64,000 bases of DNA from Liolophura sinensis (taxonomy: Eukaryota; Mollusca; Polyplacophora; Chitonida; Chitonidae), in contig NC_088299.1 in NCBI RefSeq assembly GCF_032854445.1, positions 659,001 to 723,000 on the forward strand. The letters run 5' to 3'. Both the position numbers and the translations under genes were made by a program. The notes under the pieces were generated by a model. It was not told where the DNA came from. It worked only from the letters and a program-made list of their open reading frames with translations, and made no database searches. Below are positions 1 to 11,902 of the stretch, piece after piece (position 1 is the stretch's first letter; each line of letters opens with the position of its first letter).

Positions 1-1868
1 CTGTTTCGGGCGCTCAACAGCTGCTCGTGTGGAAAGCTTGATCCGACTTTCAAAAGACGCGTTTTTTGTTGCGTGCTAGCCCAAATTTTAATTTATAAGC
101 CACCCCGTTTCTCTCCCACCAGAACCTCATCCCATAAAAGCTCTCTAGATATTACCTACTATGCGTTTTTTTTTTTTTTACATTTCATTAATGGCAACCA
201 CAAAATGTGCATATTTTGAGTGGGGTGTTGTGGCGTGTAGTTGTTTGATTCAAATGTTCTTCGAGGTCAATAGTTAGTCGTACACAGTGTCATTTGTGGG
301 CCAAATTTATGCAGACAGATTAAGTAGGTAGACAGGCAGTAATAATATATAGGCCGAATTTTTCAGGCTTGGTAACGAACTCGTTAACACGTTAGGCGTA
401 GGAGAGGAAACGTTAAATGGGGTATACTCTGTATGACCACTTGTTTGTAAAATCATTTTTGTATAGCTCCTTTTGTCACATCATCACCATGGACCTTGGA
501 AATAACTCCACATGGTTTTGTCCAGCTTCGATGATTATTTCAAATGCATCTTACAATAGACGAAGGAATCTCCCTTTATACGGCTATGGATGTCCTGTTA
601 TAAATCTTCACTTCACACCTGTCGGGCGATTTACTTTCACAAGGCCTAAGTATAAGTGCGCAATGTTAAGAATTGTCGAAACATTGCGTACTTCGCATGC
701 CAATTTAGCAGTGGAGATGTCAAAAACGGGCTGTGGACTTGCTATATTTAAGAGATCAAAAGTTGCATGTGAGTTTCCATTTCAGCCGTTGGATTTTGAC
801 TAGAATTCAATTTTCTGGTATATTAACAGGTTTAAGGTGTGACCCAGACAACGTGCCATACACACATAAATCACGAACATCGAGAAAAGTCTTTTGACTA
901 GTAACAGTTTAATTAGGTGCATGCATCATCGAGGCTTCTCGGGCTACGTGTAAACAGCACAAATACACCTGCCAACATGGCTGTCGCTAAAGGGGGAGAA
1001 AACCATTCTTTCGACGCCTGAGCAATAGACAAAATATCTGTCTCTTTCAAAAGAAGAAACCATAAAACCATGCGCTGTATTCATCAAGGTTGTGGGGTGT
1101 CAGGGTAAACACGAGGTGAGAGCGGTGGAGTCTGTCAGGCACAGCACAGGACTATAAGAGGTTAGACCGGTACACTACTGCCTGCACCCATCTTCACCGG
1201 CCGCATTCCCCGCGCTGCTTGGTATATTGTCAAACACAATATAACCCAGTCACACCTTCTGTTGCAACACGACATGTTTTGTGCCCTATGTCTTATCTTT
1301 TCATCGATGTTGTTTGTAAATGACTGTGCCTGTCTGTTCCACTGTAAATAGACCCCCAGACGATACTTAAATCGTCTGCCTACATCTACATTTCTTCCAC
1401 CGTCATTTCCCCTCAACCACCTATTATATGATGTCTGTACTGCCAATGCTTCTATACCGCAACGTCAAGTTTCTCCTCGAGGTGCTTTACTGACAATACC
1501 AGTCCAGACAACAACATGCAATGCCCAGTTCAAACAGCCATTCTGTTGGTTGTCACTATATGACTTCATATTTTGCAAGGCAACACTCGTTCACACGCGT
1601 CTAGTTTAAATATTAGCATGCACTGTAATGACAAAAGTGTCAGATTGTAAAACAGTGCAGTTCTCCATTATCGATAAACAACTCTCTTCTGTCCGTACAT
1701 TTACAGCCAATTGTGTATTGTTACATAAGCAAGGTACTGCAAAGATAGAACATCGCCTCATGTTTTTTTCGCCGCTTTTTGTATTGTAAAGGTACAGACA
1801 CCATTATACTCAACATAATATAGAGTTACAGCTAAAATGAGAGCAGATATGTTGTTAAATAGTATGTA
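1..1868. other. Spacer, no gene recognised
   Basis: This is AT-rich single-copy-looking sequence with a short poly-T run near 168-179. An open frame at 417-803 (128 codons) resembles no family I know and shows no domain, signal or splice context, so I treat it as chance. Nothing else stands out. Confidence 0.5.
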
Positions 1869-1869
1869 T

Positions 1870-2073
1870 GCTTGAGACATATGACAAGGAGGAGTCATTA
1901 GATGTCAACAGCCCGCTAGTCATGTTTCCTTTGCTCTAATCCCTCAGTGCTGTGCACCAATCGAAACAGCAGCTAGTGCCATTTCTAAAGCCTTTGGTAT
2001 GACCCGATCCGAATTTGATCCCAGGTTTCCCGACTACAAGACGGGGGCTCTAACCATTAGGTAAACCGAAACC
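1870..2073 (-). mobile_element. tRNA-derived SINE, old copy (family distinct from the main SINE)
   Basis: Read on the minus strand, the sequence starts at about 2073 with a tRNA-like head. An A-box-like stretch (taatggttagagc) is followed about 40 bases later by a B-box-like stretch (gggatcaaattcgg). After this comes the body beginning gggtcataccaaaggc and the segment cagcactgaggg. This layout, head then 'gtcatacc' then 'gctcagcattgaggga'-like text, matches a common molluscan SINE as I remember it; the family name is not certain. The 3' end is eroded and no target duplication was found. Confidence 0.55.
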
Positions 2074-2079
2074 GTCCAG

Positions 2080-2545
2080 TTCGACAGTAAATCTGTAGGT
2101 ACACCTCCAGCATATACTTGTATTTGCACCGTCATTTTTGCAGATCTTCTCCGTTTGTCATTGGGGAGTTTTTATGGTATTCTTGTCTGTTGTAAAATGC
2201 ATCAAAATATTGTGCGTACATAGACCTTTTTATACAGTGAACCGTGTAGGACACCACAAGATCAAAGAACTTAACCAGATATATTTTTATCTCAAACGTG
2301 ACAAAGTCTTTAACCGCTTTTTGAGGGAATTTGTCTTCTTTCTGTCTGGTTAACATGATTTTCTTCAGACAACAAATAAAAAACCCCATAAACATATAGT
2401 CAGGTGTATTGGACAGTCTGCTGTATGCAAGATTCTATTAAAAACCTAAGTGACAATGTTAGGTCTCTCGTAACGGTGGTAGTTCCAGAATCTCCAGAAA
2501 AGAATTCTGCTTAACTTGCTGAAAATTACTACAAACAGTTTATAC
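2080..2545. other. Spacer, no gene recognised
   Basis: AT-rich sequence between an old SINE and the first minisatellite block. Open frames on both strands over 2132-2395 have no recognisable family. Confidence 0.5.
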
Positions 2546-2547
2546 AC

Positions 2548-4300
2548 GATGTAATGCCACATTTGCTATTACACCCACACGATGTATTCACGTTTGTCAT
2601 TACACTCACACGATGTAATATCATATTTATTATTACATCCACGCGGTGTATTCACGTCTGTCATTATACTCACACGATGTAATGTCATATTGGCTATTAC
2701 ACCCACACGGTATATTCACGTTTGTCATTACACTCTCACCATGTGATGTCACATTTGTTAGTACACCCACACGGTGTATTCACGTTTGCCATTACACTCA
2801 CGCGATGTAATGTCCCATTGGCTATTACACTCACACGGTGTATTCACGTTTGCCATTACACTCACACGATGTAATGTCACATTTGTTAGTACACCCACAC
2901 GGTTTATTCACGTTTGCCATTACACCCACATGATGTCATGTCACATCTGCTATTACACACACACGGCGTATTCACGTTTGTCATTACACTCACACGATGT
3001 AATGTCACACCTGCTATTACACCCACACGGTGTATTCACGTTTGTGATTACACTCACACGATGTAATGTCACATTTACTATTACACCAACATGGTGTATT
3101 CACGTTTGTCATTACACTCACACGATGTAATGTCACATCTGCTATTGCACCAACATGGTGTATTCACGTTTGCCATGACACTCACACGATGTAATGTCAC
3201 ATTTGTTAGTACACCCACACGGTGTATTCACGTTTGCCATTACACTCACACGATGTAATGTCACATTTGCTATTACACTCACACGGTGTTTCCACGTCTG
3301 TCATTACACTCACATGATGTAATGTCACATTTGCTAATAAACCCACACGGTGTATTCACGTTAGTCATTACACTCACACGATGTAATACCACATTTGCTA
3401 ATAAAACCACACGGTGTACTCACATTAGCAATTACACTCACACGGTGTAATGTCATATTTATTGTTACACCCACACGGTCTATTCACGTTTGTCATTACA
3501 CTCACACGATGTATTGTTACATTTGCGATTACACCCACATGGTGTATTCACGTTCGCCATTGCACTCACACGATGTAAGTCACATTTGCTATTACATCCG
3601 CACGGTGTATTCACGTTTGCCATGACACTCACACGATGTAATGTCACATTTGCTATTACACCCACGCGGTGTATTCACGTCTGCCATTACACTCACACGA
3701 TGTAATGTCACATTTGTTAGTACACCCACACGGCGTATTCACGTTTGTGATTACACTTACATGATGTAATGTCACATTTGATAGTACACCCACACAGTGC
3801 ATTCACGTTGGCCATTACACTCACACGATGTAATGTCACATTTGCTATTACACCCACGCGGTGTATTCACGTTTGCCATTGCACTCACACGATGTAATGT
3901 CATATGTATTGTTACACCCATACGGTGTATTCACGTTTGTCATTACACTCACACGATGTAATGTCACATTTGCTATTACACCCATACGGTGTATCCACGT
4001 TTGCCATTACACTCACACGATGTAATGTCACATTTGCTATTACATCCGCACGGTGTATTGACGTTTACCATTACACTCACACGATGTAATGTCATATTTG
4101 CTATTACACCCACATGGTGTATTCAGGTTTGCCATTGCACTCACAGGATGTAATGACACATTTGCTGTTACACCCATACGGTGTATTCACGTTAGCTATT
4201 ACACTCACATCATGTCATGTCATATTTATTGTTACACCCACACGGTGTATTCACGTTTGTCATTACACTCACACGATGTAATGTCACATTTGCTTTTATA
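2548..4300. repeat. 64-bp minisatellite, block A (about 27 units)
   Basis: The unit is about 64 bp and is itself a dimer of two related halves of about 33 and 31 bp. One half begins atgtaatgtcacatttgcta and the other begins gtgtattcacgtttgcc; both end in ttacac(c/t)cacacg. Each full unit holds a perfect 7-bp inverted repeat (cattaca, 9-base loop, tgtaatg). Units vary by point changes such as atttgct/atctgct and cacacgg/catacgg. Apparent proteins here, such as those rich in HSHDV and THTVYSRL, change frame within the block and are not genes. Confidence 0.93.
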
Positions 4301-4650
4301 ATACCTCATAGGGTTGCTCTCAATTTCCATTTGTGAAGCGATGATTACATGATAATCTGCAAAACATGATGTACAACGATCACGCGGCGTAGGAATGCAA
4401 AGGTCACGCTTTCAGAGTAATATCCCACGTTCACGAGGCAATATCCAACGATCTAGTTCTAATATCCAACGATCTCGTGCGTTGATTCCACGGCAGTTAT
4501 ATCTTTTTGTTAGCTCTCCGAGGTCTGCTTTTTTGTAAAGTAAACAGCTGTTGACGATTATAGCTCCGTTATCGACGTACAAATCAGGCGATTTAAACAC
4601 AAGCAGAAAAAGGTATACTGTTTTTTCGGTATAATATAACATATGCTGCA
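4301..4650. other. Left end of the 5.3-kb insert in the minisatellite, unassigned
   Basis: From about 4297 the minisatellite text stops and unrelated sequence begins. It contains a short direct duplication, tatccaacgatct, at about 4442 and 4466. A minus-strand open frame at 4412-4762 (116 codons) runs on into the adjacent inverted repeat and matches no family I know. It could be the outer part of a DNA transposon or of the retroelement; I could not find an LTR pair. Confidence 0.45.
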
Positions 4651-4653
4651 TGT

Positions 4654-4768
4654 TGTGGAATGGGATATGAGGAGTTGTCAGCTCTCGACAAGTGATATTC
4701 ACCTCGGGCCTCGTCCTCGTTGAATATCTCTTCTCTCGAGCCGACAATTCCTTATATCCCACTCCACA
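4654..4768. repeat. Inverted repeat, 48-bp arms with 19-base loop
   Basis: The left arm (4654-4701, starting tgtggaatgggatatgagga) pairs with the right arm (4721-4768). By hand count 40 of 48 positions are complementary. The 19-base loop is GC-rich (cctcgggcctcgtcctcgt). It could be a small MITE-like or fold-back insertion, or a regulatory hairpin of the neighbouring retroelement. The mismatches show it is no longer perfect. Confidence 0.8.
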
Positions 4769-4910
4769 GTATGTACTGTTACGACATCTATTTACACCAC
4801 TATCTGTGACGTCATCAGTCCATGATGTCCCCTGGATTACCGTGCAGTTGTCAATCTAGTGTTGGTGTTCTAATTCTTTGTATCCATATACAACGACCAA
4901 TCATAACATG

Positions 4911-4929
4911 GTGTCAAAAGTAAGCGGTC
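4911..4929 (+). other. Candidate primer binding site of the Ty3/gypsy element
   Basis: The sequence tggtgtcaaaagtaagcgg begins with TGG, as primer binding sites complementary to the tRNA 3' CCA do. It lies about 770 bases upstream of the gag start. The bases just before it end in caatcataaca, compatible with an LTR ending in CA. No matching LTR was found downstream, so this is tentative. Confidence 0.3.
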
Positions 4930-5683
4930 TCAGGTCAAGATATTTCTGCAAGCTGTTGTGAACTGTAAGTTTACTCTCTACGATCAGCCGTCTCTGGAAT
5001 GATTTGTTCTACGGACTTTTCCCGCCGCGGCTGACATGTATGTTGCTGACATTCTGCTGATATACTCTGATCTGGGTGAACTTTCTGTTACAAACTAACT
5101 TCTCTTGTCACAAAATATCTCCCAGGAACTTTCTGCGTTCTTGCTTCATACAGAATATACTTTATATGCCGTGAAATCGAGGTTTTTCTTCAGCCAAAAC
5201 TCAACACCTCTGGAACCGAAATGTACAGTGGATCGTTATGCAGTGTTGTATAGCGGTAAGCGGATCATTCTACGTCGTTTATTCTGATGGTGATTGTAAT
5301 GTTATGCTGCCCAATAAACTCTTTCCGTACTCACAACTGGACAATAACTAAACTGTTCTCAGGAAATAAAAACACTTAAAAAAAAACACTCTGTTATGCC
5401 CTCAGTCCCTCAGCACTGGAATTTTTCCCCTACAGAGATTCTTTTGGATCACAATACATTTTGTGGAAACGTAGTGAAACCTCGCCCCTCACCTGTTTCC
5501 AGCTACTATTGACTGTTCTACAAGTGTTGATGACTAAATAAAATACCAACAATATCATTTGGCGAAAAACGTGTATTACGTGTAATTTGGTGAGTAACTG
5601 TACAGACTGATGGATTCAACTGTATGCCTGTGACTCATATTGACAACTACAATTAGGAGTGATCCTCTACTCGTATTCTTAAC
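4930..5683. other. Presumed untranslated leader of the Ty3/gypsy remnant
   Basis: There is no gene here. The stretch lies between the candidate primer binding site and the first gag methionine. A 60-codon open frame at 5105-5287 has no recognisable content. Confidence 0.35.
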
Positions 5684-6514
5684 ATGGCCGATGCACCTGC
5701 TCCCCCAAGATTTCACACTAATGTGCAACTTTCCCACAAACCGAATATGACTGGTAATTTTGTTTATAACTGGAAGATGTGGAGACAAGTATGGGACTCT
5801 TTAAGAAGTTGCTACTAATCGAGTGAATCAAGAGAACAAGTATCATGTTGCATCATTTGTTACCTGAATTGATCCTGATGCATTAGAAGTTTTTAATGGT
5901 TTACCCTTTGAAAACGAGGAAGTTCGCCAGGACATGGATACTATTCTTAGGCTCATGAAAAGACACTGCTTAGAAGAAACCAATGTCAATTATGAACAAT
6001 ATGTGTTCAACAACTCTGTACAAGGGGAAACGGAATTTATTGACACTTATGCTTCTAAAATCAGAGCTCTATTACGTAACTTTCGTGATCTCCACGATAA
6101 ACTGATCAGTTACAGAATTGTGTGTTGAGTGCAAGACAACGATGTAAGAGAGAAGCTCTTACAGGAATCTGAATTGACTTTCAAAAAATGCACGGATGTA
6201 TGCGGAGCTGCTAAATCGACTGCTGCCCAGGTCAAAGCAATGTCTGGAAACCATGAGGACAATCAGCTAAGAAGTCTCGTAGACGTCTACAATCTCACAA
6301 ACAGTCGGTGAAAAACAATTCCAGTGAACACAAGTCGTCTGTACAACTGAAGTATAACTGCAAGTTCTGTGGCCTGAAACATCTGCCTACAAGTGAAAAC
6401 TACCCAGCGTATGTGAAACCAAGTAAGAACTGTGGCAAACTCTCTCAGTTTGCATCTAAATGCCCTAACAGGGCACAGTCTGGAAAATACCGAGCGTACC
6501 AAGTTGAAACATGA
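5684..6514 (+). pseudogene. Ty3/gypsy gag, broken, with zinc knuckle
   Basis: The start at 5684 gives a short opening frame (MADAPAPPRF..., about 44 codons, including NWKMWRQVWD) that stops near 5816. The gag text resumes in another frame at about 5920-6128 (ILRLMKRHCLEETN, TYASKIRALLRNF), then passes a TGA at 6126-6128 into 6129-6301 (DNDVREKLLQE). A further frame change leads to 6308-6514. That last part holds a knuckle-like run with CKFCGLKH followed by CGKLSQFASKCP, typical of metazoan Ty3/gypsy gag, although the spacing is altered. Gag would package the element RNA in virus-like particles. At least two frameshifts and several stops make this copy non-coding. Confidence 0.75.
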
Positions 6515-6609
6515 TCTGAAGAATCTGACTCATCTCTCTCTGAAAATTCTTACGAATTTGTCTTTTTTTCAAGATGTCTTTTCTGGAGAAGTAGGTCAAT
6601 TTTAAACAC

Positions 6610-7790
6610 GTACAGAAACTGGAAATTGACAGGACTGTAACCCCCGTTACGCAACCTGTACGAAGGATTCTACACGCATTCAGGAAGAAACTGAAAACTG
6701 AATTGGACCGTCCTGAAAATCTCAAAGATATAACTCCTGTCAGCACACTAACCGATTGAATGTCAAGTCTGGTTATCGTCAAGAAGCCAAGTGGAAAACT
6801 TAGGATATGCACTGACCCCCAAGCCATTGAACAAAGCGCTCAAAAGAAGTCACTATACTCTGTCCGTTATGAAAGACATGCTACCTGCACTTCTGGCATA
6901 TCCCTCTCGAAGAAGAATCAAGTTACCTCACAACCTGTGAAACATCATACGGCTGCGCCTTCCTTTCGGTATCTCGCCAGCACCGGAAATTTTCCAACAC
7001 TATCTGAATAAAGCCCTCCAGCTACCTGGTACGTTTCGGATGACGGACGATCTTCTTGTTACGAAGCTTCAACGTATGAGGAAGCCATCGAGAACCATGA
7101 CAAGCGGTTTGTAAAACTCGTGAAGAGATGTAGACAGGAAAACATTCGTCTCAACATTGACAAATCTGAGCTGAAAGAGCAAAAAGTTTCATTTACTGGA
7201 CATGTGCTTTCGTCAGAATGTCTCAAACCAGACCCGGAGAAAGTTGAAGCTATCCTAAAGATGCCTGAACTATGTGACGTCCAAGGTGTTCAACACATCG
7301 GAGGTGTGGACAACTATCTTTCCAAGTTTGTGAAAGGACTGCCCGACCTTTGTGAACCCCTCAGACAACTGACTAAGCGTGATGTGGAGTGGTCATGGGA
7401 TGCTAACCACCACAAAGCTTTCGTCACAAGCCAGAAGCAATTACGGAAGACCCAGTTCTTAAGTACGTCAATGGGAAGGAAAACATAACACTACAGACCG
7501 ATGCTTCGGAAACCGGGCTTGGTGCTACACTCCTTCAAGGACAACCCGTCGCATACGGAAGCAGAGCCCGTACATGGAACGAACGGAGCTATGCGCAGAT
7601 CGAAAAAGAGCTATTGAGAATACTAAATTCAACCAGTACTTATGTGGACGGCATGTTATAGCTCAGTTTGAACACAAGCCTGTAGAATCTATCCAGAAGA
7701 AGCCACTGCTGACTGCCCCAAAACGTCATCAGCAAATGTTGTTAGCGCTCCAGAAATACGACTACACCATCGTTTAAGGAAGGCAAGGAG
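6610..7790 (+). pseudogene. Ty3/gypsy pol: reverse transcriptase and RNase H, broken
   Basis: The RT opening (TPVTQPVRRILHAFRKKL) is followed by a TGA at about 6757 just before SSLVIVKKPSGKLRIC, a hallmark of Ty3/gypsy RT. The text then passes to WHIPLEEESSYLTT and, in another frame, LPFGISPAPEIFQ. The stretch expected between the first two, which carries the first catalytic aspartate region, appears to be missing. The usual x-A-D-D box reads MTDDLLV. The connection region lies at 7120-7488 (CRQENIRLNIDKSELKEQ, FTGHVLSSECLKPDPEKVEA, VDNYLSKFV). RNase H text follows (LQTDASETGLGATLLQGQP, SYAQIEKELL), then HKPVESIQKKPLLTAPKR. Multiple frames and stops show a long-dead copy. No separate protease domain was recognised. 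Confidence 0.85.
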
Positions 7791-9020
7791 ATGCACATCG
7801 CCGACACTTTATCCAGAGCATATCTGCCTAATTCTAGAGAACCTCACAATCTCTGAACCAAAAATCGCTGAGATTCAGAGAGAGACAAACCTTGAGCCTG
7901 CAGAACGTAAAAACCTTCATTCTAAACGGATGGCCAGATTATAAACATGAATGCCCTAGTGCTGCTGCATACTTAGATAACAGAGATAAGCTATGTGTCC
8001 AAGATGGAATTATTTGTCGGGGACCTTGTGTATTCATTCCTATCAGCATTCGGAAAGAAACCCTCAACGTTATTCATCGTCCCCACACTGGTATTGAATC
8101 CTGCAGACGAAGGGCACGGGACTGTGTCTATTGGCCTAATATGAAATATCCGGTGCCATTTCGGAATTTCAAACCTGTAACACGTTCCGCAGAAAGCAGA
8201 CAAAGGAATCACTTATCTCCCAGAACATACTGGACCGTCCATGGTCTAAGCTTGCTGTCGACCTGTTCACATGTAACCAAAAAGATCACCTAGTTACAGT
8301 CAATTGTTCTGAAGTTGATCAGAGTACCGACAAGACTGGAAAGCAGGTGATCACCAAACTCAAAAGCCATTTTTCTAGGCATGGTATACCAGACAACATT
8401 ATTACGAACAGTGGCCTTTCATTCCAAAGACTTCGACGACTTCGCGTCAAGTTATAAATTCCAACCTATCACCAGTTCTCCTGGCTTCGGTAGGTCAAAT
8501 GGAAAGGTGGAGTCTGCTGTTAAAATAGCGAAGGGACTGTTAGAAAAGCTAACTCTGCCAAATCGGATCCTTATCGAACACTGCTAGACTATCGTAATAC
8601 ACCAAAGGAAACCACGAACTCCTCTCCTGCTCACCACCTTTTCAACAGGAAAACGAAAACCCTATTACCGTCATCAGAACATCTTCTACAACCGATAGTT
8701 CCTGACAATGTTAAGGAACAAAAACACTGTAAACTTATTAGACAGGCAAAAAACTACAACAGTTCTGCGAGAAATTTATTGAAAATGTTAAGGTACAGAA
8801 GAACCATAAACTTGTTAGACAGGCAAAGTGCTACATGCGTTCTGCAAGAAATTTACCTCCCCTACAAGAAGGAGATCATGTCAAGATATAGCCTTTAAGG
8901 CCTCACGAGAAATTGTGGCAGCCCGCCATGGTAAACAGACAAGTGAACGTCCGATCATACAAGGTTACCCCCCGAAGACAGGACTGTTGTAGGACGAAAT
9001 CGACGCCACCTTAGAAAATA
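7791..9020 (+). pseudogene. Ty3/gypsy pol: integrase and C-terminal tail, broken
   Basis: IADTLSRAYLP at about 7799 marks the RNase H to integrase junction. The zinc-binding region is partly readable (VIHRPHTGIESCRRRARDCVYWPNMK) but its cysteine pair is split by a frame change. The catalytic core shows the first aspartate (WSKLAVDLFTC), and the position of the second reads ITNSGLSF, with Asn in place of Asp. The glutamate region is kept (SNGKVESAVKIAKGLLEKL). After a stop at 8585 come DYRNTPKETTNSSPAHHL and a tail with LPPLQEGDHVKI and NRRHL, typical of the end of this integrase class. Integrase would join element DNA to the host chromosome. This copy cannot be active. Confidence 0.82.
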
Positions 9021-9572
9021 ACTATCCAGCCCAAAAGCTTTGTGAGAAGATATAATACCGAATAAACTAAACGGAAATACTTCAAACCCCGGGCAAGGCA
9101 ACCCCACACCGTGTGTCCAGACGTCAAGCCCATTGACCGTGACCAGGAATGGGCGTGTGTCTAGAACACCCCAACATTTAATGGACTTTGTGAAGTGAAC
9201 AATGTAATTTAACGGATTGTTGAGCTGTAATAGCAGAAGAGACGTGAAATAAACAGTTGTCAGTTTCAGACGAATTAGGACACTAAGTTTAATTATTTGT
9301 CTATTCAGGTAGACTATCAGATGAGTTCAGTTTCGATTTATTGCCAGTGAATGACAAAGTAATGAAATTTTAGTGAGTAATCAACAGAGAAATACTGCAC
9401 TGCAATTAATACTCAGGCGAAGCATATAATTCATAGATACCTCTACAGCAAACTGTATTGACACTGACCACCTCGTGAACTTTTCCCAACAGCTACTGAA
9501 CTTGAAATTCCTTTACTGTAATGTTAAAGTACCTTTTGTACTTCTTTCTTTGTTTCTTTTATAAAAGGAAAG
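9021..9572. other. 3' part of the insert, unassigned
   Basis: AT-rich sequence between the end of the integrase remnant and the second minisatellite block. A downstream LTR would be expected here, but I could not match any segment to the region before 4911. The right edge reads ttcttttataaaaggaaaggcaa and then minisatellite text. Confidence 0.4.
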
Positions 9573-10912
9573 GCAAATGTCACATTTGCTATTACAGCCA
9601 TACGGTGTATTAAAGTTTGCCATGACACTCACACGATGTAATGTCACATTTGCTATTACACCCATACGATGTATTCACGTTTGCCATTACACTCACATGA
9701 TGTAATGTCACATTTGTTATTACACCTATACGGTGTATTTACGTTTGCCATTGCACTCACACGATGTAATGTCACATTTGGTATTTCACCCATACGGTGT
9801 ATTCACGTTTGCCATGACACTCACATGATGTAATGTCACATTTGCTATTTCACCCATACGGTGTATTCACATTTGCCATTACACTCACATGGTGTAATGT
9901 CACATTTGCTATTTCACCCATACGATGTATCCACGTTTGCCATGACACTCACACGATGTAATGTCATATTTGCAATTACACTTACACGGTTTATTTACGT
10001 TTGCCATTGCACTCACATGATGTAATGTCACATTGGTTATTACACCAATACGGTGTATTTACGTTTGCCATTGCACTCACACGATGTAATGTCACATTTG
10101 GTATTTCACCCATACGGTGTATTCACATTTGCCATGACACTCACATGATGTAATGTCACATTTGCTATTTCACCCATACGATGTATCCACGTTTGCCATG
10201 ACACTCACACGATATAATGTCATATTTGCAATTACACTCACACGGTTTATTCACGTTTGCCATTGCACTCACATGATGTAATGTCACATTGGTTATTACA
10301 CCAATACGGTGTATTCACGTTGGCCATTGCACTCACACGATGTAATGTCATATTTGCTATTGCACTCACACGGTTTATTCACGTTTGTCATGACACTCAC
10401 ACGGTTTATTCACGTTTGCCATTGCACTCACATGATGTAATGTCACATTGGTTATTACACCAATACGGTGTATTTACGTTTGCCATTGCACTCACACGAT
10501 GTAATGTCACATTTGGTATTTCACCCATACGGTGTATTCACATTTGCCATTACACTCACATGATGTAATGTCACATTTGCTATTTCACCCATACGATGTA
10601 TCCACGTTTGCCATGACACTCACACGATGTAATGTCATATTTGCAATTACACTCACACGGTTTATTCACGTTTGCCATTGCACTCACATGATGTAATGTC
10701 ACATTGGTTATTACACCAATACGGTGTATTCACGTTGGCCATTGCACTCACACGATGTAATGTCATATTTGCTATTGCACTCACACGGTTTATTCACGTT
10801 TGTCATGACACTCACACGGTTTATTCACGTTTGCCATGACACTCACACGATGTAATGTCACATTTGCTACTACACTCACACGGTTTATTCGCTATTGCCA
10901 TTACACTCACTA
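9573..10912. repeat. 64-bp minisatellite, block B (about 21 units)
   Basis: This is the same ~64-bp two-half unit as at 2548-4300, but with its own variants (ttcacccatacgg, cacacggtttattcacg, ttggttattacaccaatacgg). Higher-order copying is visible: catatttgca recurs at 9965, 10221 and 10636, that is, at about 256 and 415 bp, four units and six and a half units. The block decays at the right edge (ttcgctattgccattacactcac). Confidence 0.93.
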
Positions 10913-11719
10913 AACTATGTAGCCTAAACTATAGCTAGGGTGCTTTACCCGAGCCAACATCTTGCACTCTGATCTAGAGGGGAGCTACTCTCAAAAATAA
11001 TCTGTTCAATTTAACGGAAAATCTGTTGTCTGAGTGATACTAGATGTACACGTCTACAGATAGCGCCACTTTTGGAAATATGAAGATGTTTTTGACTATC
11101 CATTTCTTTCTTTAAAATTTCACGAAGCTTATATAGTTGTTACAGGAGTGTAATACTATAACTTTACCAGCGTGTGTGTATGGCCGCATATTTCGTCGAG
11201 AAGATCAATTTTCGAGAATGGAATATGACTTTTCTAAATATTATGTCTCATTTAAAGTGGAGTTGCCAATGTTAAAATGGTGCTTTACGGTGAATATTTC
11301 TTTCATAAATGGCAGATGACCTTCAGATTTTACCGTAAACGATAAGTAAAGTTTTCATTGCATCTTACACTGCTCTGAGAGAGAAAAAACATTCAAATGT
11401 GTATGACCGAGTTGCATTTAAATAATGAGTCATCATTATACTAAAACGTGCGAACAGTCAAATATGGCAGTGTCAGAAACAGTGTTTAGTTTAAAGCAGT
11501 TTAGGTAACTTGTGTAGCCCATCGTCAAAACATATTGACCAAAACCAATATCCAACTTGCCACTCGTTTGTGAATATGATGTCACCGGAAGCAAGAGTTC
11601 TTGGTGTAGAAACCAAGCATATGGTCCCAGTTGTTCAAAAGTGTATTAGCAGTGTAAGCTCAGTATTAACTTAAGTGTAGACTGAAAGGCCATTAGTTTT
11701 GTATTAGGTCGAGACTGTA
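10913..11719. other. Spacer, no gene recognised
   Basis: AT-rich sequence. A 60-codon frame at 11137-11319 has no recognisable content. Confidence 0.5.
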
Positions 11720-11729
11720 ATTAAGATTT

Positions 11730-11892
11730 ATTTGTTTATTTATTTATTTTATTGGTGTTTTACGCTATACTCAAGAATATTTCATTCATACGACGGTGGC
11801 CAGCATTGTGGTGGGAGGAAACCGGACAGAGCCCGGGGTAAACCCTCGACCATCCGCTGGTTTTTGCCAGACCTTCCCACGTACAGCCGGAT
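11730..11892 (-). mobile_element. SINE copy 1, head-truncated
   Basis: On the plus strand this reads as the reverse complement of the main SINE: tttattttattggtgtttta, cgctatactcaagaatatttc, then ggtgggaggaaaccgg and gaccatccgctgg, ending at ccacgtacagccgg. The tRNA-like head is absent. It is bounded by a 10-bp direct repeat, attaagattt, at 11720-11729 and 11893-11902, which I read as the target duplication of a 5'-truncated insertion. Confidence 0.88.
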
Positions 11893-11902
11893 ATTAAGAT
11901 TT

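Noticed and set aside
417-803. 128-codon plus-strand frame near the window start
   Set aside because: No domain, no composition typical of a conserved protein, and no supporting context.
4412-4762. 116-codon minus-strand frame at the left of the insert
   Set aside because: Its first part is one arm of the inverted repeat, and I recognise no family; more likely element non-coding sequence.
4770-9572. An LTR pair for the Ty3/gypsy element
   Set aside because: I compared the stretch before the candidate primer site with the 3' region by eye and found no matching long direct repeat; a computed self-alignment would settle it.
2548-10912. CRISPR-like array (regular repeats with variable parts)
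   Set aside because: The units are contiguous tandem copies with no unique spacers, and the context is a eukaryotic genome.
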